A stretch of DNA of 64,000 nucleotides from Deltaproteobacteria bacterium (lineage in GTDB: Bacteria > Myxococcota_A > Polyangia > Polyangiales > JADJMO01), in NCBI GenBank assembly GCA_025363655.1, contig JANYDK010000012.1, positions 1-64,000 on the forward strand, read 5' to 3'. Position 1 is the stretch's first letter; every line of letters starts with the position of its first letter. Below are positions 59,244 through 64,000 of this stretch, piece by piece. The translations under genes were made by a program, and so were the position numbers. A model generated the notes under the pieces. That model was not told the origin of the DNA. It worked only from the letters and a program-made list of their open reading frames with translations, and ran no database searches.

Positions 59244-59548
59244 TGTCGGAACGATCAGGGCTCCTCCGCGTCGAGCTCGACGGCGAAGTCTTTGTCGCGC
59301 TGTGCGCCGACCTGGCCACGCCGGCGACCTCCCTCGAGTTGCCGCAGCTCACCGAAGCCGAGCGCGCCGTCGCGGGGCTCGTCGTCGACGGTCTTTCGAA
59401 CGGGGCGATCGCCCGCGCTCGCGGCGTCGCCCTGCGAACGGTGGCGAACCAGCTCGCCGCCATCTTTCGCAAGCTGCGCGTCGACTCGCGCGTGGGCCTG
59501 GTGGCGCTGCTCTCCCGCAGCTCGCCAATGCTTCCCACGCGTCGGTGA
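59243..59548 (+). CDS. Small LuxR-type DNA-binding protein
   Basis: 101 residues with little more than a LuxR helix-turn-helix: LTEAERAVAGLVVDGLSNGAIARARGVALRTVANQLAAIFRKLRVDSRVGLVALL. The first 35 residues are a beta-rich stub (LLRVELDGEVFVALCADLA). Divergent from the larger LuxR regulator. The ribosome site sits within an inverted repeat, so its translation may be controlled. Target genes unknown. Confidence 0.82.
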   Translation: MSERSGLLRVELDGEVFVALCADLATPATSLELPQLTEAERAVAGLVVDGLSNGAIARARGVALRTVANQLAAIFRKLRVDSRVGLVALLSRSSPMLPTRR

Positions 59549-59590
59549 ATGCTCGCCAGCGCTTCCCGAGCTCTCGGCACGGTGTCTCGA

Positions 59591-60481
59591 CTACTTGGCC
59601 AAGAGCGGGGAGCGTGGTGACGACGACGGCAGCGGCAGCGGCAGCGCGTCGAGCTTCAGGCTCTTTCGAACGCCGCCGTCGACCAGGCGCGCGGGCGCGA
59701 ATCGGCGAAGGAACCCCAGGCGCCCCGCGAGCGGGCCGGCCGTGTAGCGCAGCTTCGGATTGGTCGCGAGCGCAGCCTTCAGCACGACGTCTGCCACCAC
59801 GCTCGGCGCGTCGCCGGTGGCAACTGCCTCCGTCATCACCTTGCGCAAGGCCGCGCGAATGTCGCGGTACTCGTCGAGTTGCGCGTCGGGCTCCAGCGTG
59901 TTCGCCTCGAACTGCGTCTTCGTGTACGCAGGCTCGATGACCGAGACGCGGATTCCTCTCGTTCGCAGCTCGTGGTCGAGCGACTCCGAGTAGCCTTCGA
60001 CTGCGTGCTTCGTCGCGCAGTAGAGTGCCATGTACGGCGCCGGCAAGAAGCCGAGCACCGAGCCGATGTTGATGATGCGACCGCTCCCTTGCTTTCGCAT
60101 CTGAGGCAGTACTGCGCTGGTCATCCTGACGAGCCCGAAGAAGTTCGTGTCGAAGATGGACCGGGTCTGCTCCATCGAGCTCTCTCCCGCTGCGGCGGGG
60201 GCGACGCTGAAGCCAGCGTTGTTCACGAGCAGGTCGATGCGGCCGTTCAACCGAATCACCTGCGCGACCGCGGCTTCGACGGACTCATCGCTGGTCACGT
60301 CGAGGCTCAGCATCTCGAACGCGCGCTCGCTTGATTGGACGCCACGCCGACTGGTGCCGTAGACCTCGTAGCCGGCCCTTGCGAGCCGATCTGCCGTGGC
60401 CTCGCCGATACCCGACGACGCGCCGGTGACGAGCGCGACCCTCTTCACGCCATCCGTACTCAGCACTCTCTCTTTGGTCAT
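59591..60481 (-). CDS. Short-chain dehydrogenase/reductase (SDR)
   Basis: 296 residues. Classical SDR: the cofactor motif VTGASSGIG, the NNAG segment LLVNNAGFS, the active-site Ser in NIGSVLGFLPAP and YCATK. The C-terminal extension (about 240-296) is Pro/Leu rich. The gene lies 22 nt after the quinone-oxidoreductase-like gene and is probably in the same operon, controlled by the divergent TetR regulator. Substrate unknown. Confidence 0.92.
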   Translation of the reverse strand: MTKERVLSTDGVKRVALVTGASSGIGEATADRLARAGYEVYGTSRRGVQSSERAFEMLSLDVTSDESVEAAVAQVIRLNGRIDLLVNNAGFSVAPAAAGESSMEQTRSIFDTNFFGLVRMTSAVLPQMRKQGSGRIINIGSVLGFLPAPYMALYCATKHAVEGYSESLDHELRTRGIRVSVIEPAYTKTQFEANTLEPDAQLDEYRDIRAALRKVMTEAVATGDAPSVVADVVLKAALATNPKLRYTAGPLAGRLGFLRRFAPARLVDGGVRKSLKLDALPLPLPSSSPRSPLLAK

Positions 60482-60503
60482 TCTCTGCTCTCTTTCTTTT
60501 CGT

Positions 60504-61505
60504 TCATCGCATCTGCACGACGACCTTGCCCTTGGCCCGGCCCGTTTCGAGATACGCGAGCGCGTCCTTCGCCTGCTCGAAGGGAAAGACTCGGTCGACG
60601 ACCGGCTTGATGGTTCCTGCACGAAGAAGCTCGCCTATCTCGGACAATTGGCTGCCGCTCGGGTGCACGAAGAGGAACGAGTATCGAACGTGGAGCTTCC
60701 GCGCTTGCCGGATGATCCAGAAGCTCATGAGCCGGAAGAGGAACACGAAGAGTGCCCCCATGCCTCGCGCGCGCCCGAACTCCGCGTCGAGCGGCCCGAT
60801 GAGTGAGACGACGATGCCGTTGGGCTTGAGAATGCGGAAGGATTTCTTGATCTCGTCGCCCCGGAGCGTGCCGAGCACCACGTCGTAGTTCCGGAGCGCG
60901 TCCTGAAAGCTCTGCTTCTTGTAGTCGACGACCTCCGTGGCCCCGAGGCTCTTCACCAGGTCCACGTTCCCGCTGCTCGTGGTGGTTCCGACGGTGGCGC
61001 CGAGGTGCTTCGCGAGCTGGATCGCGAACGTTCCGACGCCGCCCGAACCTGCCGGGATGAACACCTTCTGGCCGGAGCGAACGTCGGCGCGCTCGGTGAA
61101 CGCCTGCCAGCTCGTGAGACCGACCATCGGAATCGAGGCCGCCGGAACGAAGTCGACGTTCGCCGGCTTGAATGCGGCAGCGCTCTCGGGCACGACCGCG
61201 AACTCCGCCAGAGACCCGGTACCGAGATCGAAGATGCTGGCGAACACCTCGTCGCCTGGCTGGAAGCGAGTCACGCCAGCACCAACCTCCACCACGACGC
61301 CGGCCAGATCGCTGCCCATGGTCGCTGGCAACTTGAACTTCAAGACGGGCTTGAACGAGCCCTTCGGGATCATGTTGTCGATCGGATTCAGACCGACGGC
61401 ATGGACCTGCACGAGGATTTCGTCCGCCTTGGGTACGGGCCGGGGGACGTCGGCAAACACGACGTGGTCAGGTCCGCCGTAACGCTCGAGGACGAGGGCT
61501 TTCAT
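60504..61505 (-). CDS. Zinc-independent quinone oxidoreductase-like MDR protein
   Basis: 333 residues. MKALVLERYGGPDHVVF at the N-terminus, GLNPIDNMIPKG, GSDLAGVVVEVGAGVTRFQPGDEVFA, the nucleotide-binding AGSGGVGTFAIQLAKHLGATV and the C-terminal KPVVDRVFPFEQAKDALAYLETGRAKGKVVVQ are typical of NADPH:quinone oxidoreductase (zeta-crystallin-like) members without zinc. First gene of the operon with the SDR; the upstream promoter has a TATAAT-like -10 within an operator palindrome. Confidence 0.92.
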   Translation of the reverse strand: MKALVLERYGGPDHVVFADVPRPVPKADEILVQVHAVGLNPIDNMIPKGSFKPVLKFKLPATMGSDLAGVVVEVGAGVTRFQPGDEVFASIFDLGTGSLAEFAVVPESAAAFKPANVDFVPAASIPMVGLTSWQAFTERADVRSGQKVFIPAGSGGVGTFAIQLAKHLGATVGTTTSSGNVDLVKSLGATEVVDYKKQSFQDALRNYDVVLGTLRGDEIKKSFRILKPNGIVVSLIGPLDAEFGRARGMGALFVFLFRLMSFWIIRQARKLHVRYSFLFVHPSGSQLSEIGELLRAGTIKPVVDRVFPFEQAKDALAYLETGRAKGKVVVQMR

Positions 61506-61572
61506 GATTTTCCTGTTCGTGCGGTCGCGTGTCGGCTCGTGCGGCGTGTACCAGCACGGCCGCCGACTCATT

Positions 61573-61590
61573 GCAGTATGATTATACTGC
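61573..61590. promoter_or_regulatory. Operator 1 (palindrome with TATAAT -10 toward the oxidoreductase operon)
   Basis: GCAGTATGATTATACTGC has perfect 7-bp arms around GATT. Read on the minus strand it contains TATAAT, a consensus -10 for the oxidoreductase gene 68 bp away, so binding would block the promoter. No obvious -35 at the normal spacing. Confidence 0.62.
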
Positions 61591-61683
61591 CATTTGGAAA
61601 GCGCAAGGGGGCCGGCGCCAGTTTTCCTCCGCGGGTGCTCGAAAACGGCGCCGGTGCTGCCCGCAAAGCCGTTGCCGCTGTTT

Positions 61684-61701
61684 GCAGTATGCTTATGCTG
61701 T
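61684..61701. promoter_or_regulatory. Operator 2, near-identical palindrome before the TetR gene
   Basis: GCAGTATGCTTATGCTGT repeats operator 1 with three differences and lies about 55 bp upstream of the TetR start, 111 bp from operator 1. It overlaps a possible -10 (TATGCT) with TTGCCG 16 bp before it. The two sites together suggest autoregulation and control of the divergent operon by the TetR protein. Confidence 0.6.
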
Positions 61702-61755
61702 CAACAGCAATGCGCAGGTGGTGAAGACCATTTCCGCTCGAGAACGGAACAAGCC

Positions 61756-62370
61756 ATGCGATACGCCCCTGGACACAACGAAGCGGCGCGCGACAGGATC
61801 GTCGACGCCGCGTCGCGACTCTTTCGGGAGGACGGCATCGCCGCCGTCGGCCTCGCGAAGATCATGACCGAGGCGGACCTGACGGTTGGAACCTTCTACA
61901 CGCACTTCAAGTCGAAGGAGGCGCTCGTTCGCGAGACCCTCCTTCGTGCGCTGAAGGTCCGACACGAGGAGCTCGGGCAGGCGCTCCGCGCAGGCGATTT
62001 CGAGATGGCCGTTCGCGCATACCTTAGCCCGGCGCACCGCGACGCTCCGGGAACGGGATGTCCGACCGCCGCCCTCGCCTCGGAGGTTGCGCGTCATCCC
62101 CGCGCCACGCGGCTGACGTTCGCGTCTCAAATCGCACCGAGTCTCGACCTCGTCGCCGATTGCCTGTCCACACGGCGAGGAGGCGTCGAGGTGAGTCGAG
62201 CGGAGGCGGCGGCGCTCTTCGGGCTTCTGGTCGGAACGCTGCAGCTCGCGCGTGCGACTCCAGACCGCGTGGAGTCCGATGCCATCCTCGAGGCTGGCCT
62301 TCGCGCGGCGTTCCGGCTCGCGTCCAGTGACCCTGAGCCCTCGAAATCAACGCGTGCTCGCGCGCGCTGA
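61756..62370 (+). CDS. TetR/AcrR-family repressor
   Basis: 204 residues. N-terminal helix-turn-helix: RDRIVDAASRLFREDGIAAVGLAKIMTEADLTVGTFYTHFKSKEAL. The C-terminal ligand domain resembles the TetR_C subgroup found next to SDR/oxidoreductase genes (GTGCPTAALASEVARHP). The ATG was chosen after the operators; open reading further upstream crosses them. Likely represses the divergent operon and itself; inducer unknown. Confidence 0.93.
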   Translation: MRYAPGHNEAARDRIVDAASRLFREDGIAAVGLAKIMTEADLTVGTFYTHFKSKEALVRETLLRALKVRHEELGQALRAGDFEMAVRAYLSPAHRDAPGTGCPTAALASEVARHPRATRLTFASQIAPSLDLVADCLSTRRGGVEVSRAEAAALFGLLVGTLQLARATPDRVESDAILEAGLRAAFRLASSDPEPSKSTRARAR

Positions 62371-62381
62371 CTTCGAGGAGT

Positions 62382-62762
62382 CTACGCCCAGTTCCAGATC
62401 TCGCCGAAACGGGTCAGGTGCGTGTAGCAGTACGCGCCGAGGAAGTTCCGGTCGTCGGAAAAGCTCCCACGCAAGCTCTCGCGAAGGTCGTCGTCCATGC
62501 TCGGACTCGCGATCGCCGCGGTCACCTCTGCGTCGGTCAGGTCGAGCACGTCCCTCGACGCGTCTGTGCGACGGCGACGGACCCGACGAGCCGCGATCAC
62601 GTACCGGCCGATCGCTTCCTGTGCCTCCGTCACAGCTACCTTGCCGGCGTTGACGAGCATGCCGCCCATGCCGTGAGCGGTTGCACCGCCAACGTGATCG
62701 CCGTCCAGGTAGAGCTCCAACCGCGCAGGTGTGGAGCCCTCTCGGATCTCGTAGACACTCAT
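62382..62762 (-). CDS. Hypothetical protein
   Basis: 126 residues from the ATG before SVYEIREGSTPARLELYLDG. Soluble, no signal. The C-terminal part has DDDLRESLRGSFSDDRNFLG and RFGEIWNWA. No family recognised. Convergent with the TetR gene, 11 nt apart. Confidence 0.55.
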   Translation of the reverse strand: MSVYEIREGSTPARLELYLDGDHVGGATAHGMGGMLVNAGKVAVTEAQEAIGRYVIAARRVRRRRTDASRDVLDLTDAEVTAAIASPSMDDDLRESLRGSFSDDRNFLGAYCYTHLTRFGEIWNWA

Positions 62763-62963
62763 GCAGTGGTCCGGGTCGTCGGCCTGGGCATGTCCCAGAC
62801 GACGAAGGCCAGATCGGTGAGGTACGCTTGGCGCCTGTCGATAGCCGGCAAGCGGCCGGCATGAGGATTTAGCCAAAATAAGAAGATTGAATGATTTCGA
62901 TTACTTAGGTTCAATCTGCCGGGTGGCTACCGGTAACCGCGCAGATGAGCGCTCATTGAGCGG

Positions 62964-64000
62964 TCAGGCCCAAAACGGAACGTACCGAGCGTACTTCTTC
63001 GACTTGCTCGTCGCATCCTCCGGCTTGACCCGACCCGCATCGATGGCGTCACGGATGACCCTCGAGATCGTCTCGCTCTTCTTCTCGGAGAGCTTGAAGC
63101 GCTCGCGAAGGCTCTGGTTGGTCATGTGCTGGTTCATCACGTGGCGGAGGCAGCAGTGCTGGTATGCCGCGCGAACGCGCTCGTCGCCCTCCATTTGCTC
63201 GAAGGGCTTGTGAGCGAAGAGGATGGCGCTCGTCCTATTGTCGGTGACGCGAAAGTCCGGCGCCGGCAGCTGGAACACCTCGACGTCGTGGATCACCTTG
63301 TCGATGCCGCTCCCCTTCTCCTCGCAGATGCCCAGCCGACGCATGAGATCGGCGACCCGCTCGTTGCGCGATTGATAGCCGTCGATGAAGCGTTCGGTCG
63401 GCACCTTGGGTCGCCCCGGGTTCGAGATCTCGATACGATCGCTGTAGAGCTCGACCATCACCGACGCGCCGTGTTCGGCGAAGTCCTGGTGCACGAGCGC
63501 GTTCGCCACGAGCTCACGCAGAGCGAGCGCGGGGAACATCTTCACCTCACGGCGCAAGGCCTGCCCGATGACCTCGTTCGCAGGTACCTGCCCGTTGATG
63601 AACTCGAGAAGGCTGGCGAAGCCGACCGCGTAGCCGCGAACCTCGGTCTGATCGAGCTTCGTATGCAGCTTGCCTGGACCGTCGTAGACGATGACGCGCG
63701 CCGCCTTCCGACCGAGCCCGTCGAACTGGTCGAGACGCTTGGCGAACAGAATCGCGCCGAGGTTGGTGATGGCCCAGCCGCCGCGGTCGCGGACGATGAG
63801 CTTCTCGGATTCGAAGCGCTCGATCACGCCGTCGCGGCTGGTCGGGTAGGGAAGCTGCTGGAGGTCGAAGTACGCCTGCGTGTCGAGCATGGCGACGACG
63901 TCGTCCGGCGAGCCACCAGGACGCGCCAGTCGCAGGGCCCACTCGGGCATACCCTCCTCGAAGATGGCCCGCAGTCGATCGTTCGTCATCGCGACCAGCT
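62964..64000 (-). CDS. AlbA/HATPase-type ATP-binding regulator (5' end outside window)
   Basis: Visible 341 residues from the ATG at 63989, but the frame is open to the window end, so the N-terminal AlbA_2 domain probably lies beyond. The ATPase part is of the HATPase_c_4 type (MFPALALRELVANALVHQDF, DRIEISNPGRPKVPTERF, RRLGICEEKGSGIDKVIHDV). The C-terminal helix-turn-helix segment (RERFKLSEKKSETISRVIRDAIDAG) is typical of COG2865-like regulators. Role: predicted ATP-dependent transcription regulator. Confidence 0.85.
   Translation of the reverse strand, partial: LVAMTNDRLRAIFEEGMPEWALRLARPGGSPDDVVAMLDTQAYFDLQQLPYPTSRDGVIERFESEKLIVRDRGGWAITNLGAILFAKRLDQFDGLGRKAARVIVYDGPGKLHTKLDQTEVRGYAVGFASLLEFINGQVPANEVIGQALRREVKMFPALALRELVANALVHQDFAEHGASVMVELYSDRIEISNPGRPKVPTERFIDGYQSRNERVADLMRRLGICEEKGSGIDKVIHDVEVFQLPAPDFRVTDNRTSAILFAHKPFEQMEGDERVRAAYQHCCLRHVMNQHMTNQSLRERFKLSEKKSETISRVIRDAIDAGRVKPEDATSKSKKYARYVPFWA

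Noticed and set aside
59187-59747. 186-codon open frame overlapping the small LuxR gene in another frame
   Set aside because: Ser/Arg-rich translation without motif; the LuxR helix-turn-helix in the chosen frame is clear.

Overview
The window looks like chromosomal DNA of a myxobacterium, most likely order Polyangiales and its relatives. The evidence is very high G+C with strong third-position bias, a C-terminal MYXO-CTERM-type sorting tail (Cys, membrane helix, Arg cluster) on a 1467-residue Cys-rich surface protein, eukaryote-like Ser/Thr kinases, and a large number of lipoproteins whose lipobox is followed by Asp/Ala/Thr-rich linkers. No rRNA, tRNA, CRISPR array, insertion sequence or prophage was recognised. 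Taxonomy is inferred from sequence features, not from a search.

Layout. 1-4.8 kb: an AddAB-like helicase/nuclease pair (minus strand, helicase cut by the window edge). 4.8-9.1 kb: a membrane Ser/Thr kinase without a normal start codon, a metzincin-like lipoprotein with an altered zinc site, a probable beta-barrel and a small lipoprotein. 9.3-12.3 kb: a His/Gly-rich Spy/CpxP-like protein, a small membrane protein, then an OmpR-type response regulator and histidine kinase, with a palindrome array and a hairpin between the two halves. 12.4-16.6 kb: a secreted DODA-type dioxygenase, two lipoproteins, an ExbD-like lipoprotein and a flavoprotein. 16.7-22.9 kb: a membrane winged-helix protein, an APH-like kinase, a Mo-hydroxylase / 2Fe-2S / diheme cytochrome lipoprotein operon and a metallo-beta-lactamase-fold hydrolase. 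23-30.5 kb: lipoproteins, a YCII protein with its ECF sigma factor, an SRPBCC protein, an AI-2E family permease and a DUF3089 hydrolase.

30.5-41.3 kb: a TrpF-like protein, a Ser/Thr kinase fused to an FKBP prolyl isomerase, a MacAB-type export operon, and an ice-binding-type (DUF3494) lipoprotein. 41.4-46.9 kb: an accessory cluster with a LysM/peptidoglycan-binding protein, a small beta-rich protein, a large phospholipase D with two HKD motifs and, 7 nt downstream, a full-length PurH homologue that appears to have lost both active sites. 47-53.7 kb: a beta-propeller lipoprotein, a decayed SBBP-repeat gene, a 5 x 43-bp tandem repeat, a beta-helix lipoprotein, a SUKH-ankyrin protein, a small lipoprotein and a hemerythrin. 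53.7-59.5 kb: the giant Kelch/Cys-rich MYXO-CTERM protein and two divergent LuxR-type regulators. 59.6-62.4 kb: an SDR plus quinone-oxidoreductase operon divergent from a TetR regulator, with two matching operator palindromes. The right edge holds a partial AlbA/HATPase-type ATP-binding regulator.

The most unusual candidates are the phospholipase D / pseudo-PurH pair with its LysM-type neighbour, which resembles a contact-dependent effector cassette although no secretion structural genes are present; the kinase-FKBP fusion; the SUKH-ankyrin protein; and the 43-bp repeat cluster. All functional assignments come from motifs read directly in the translations.
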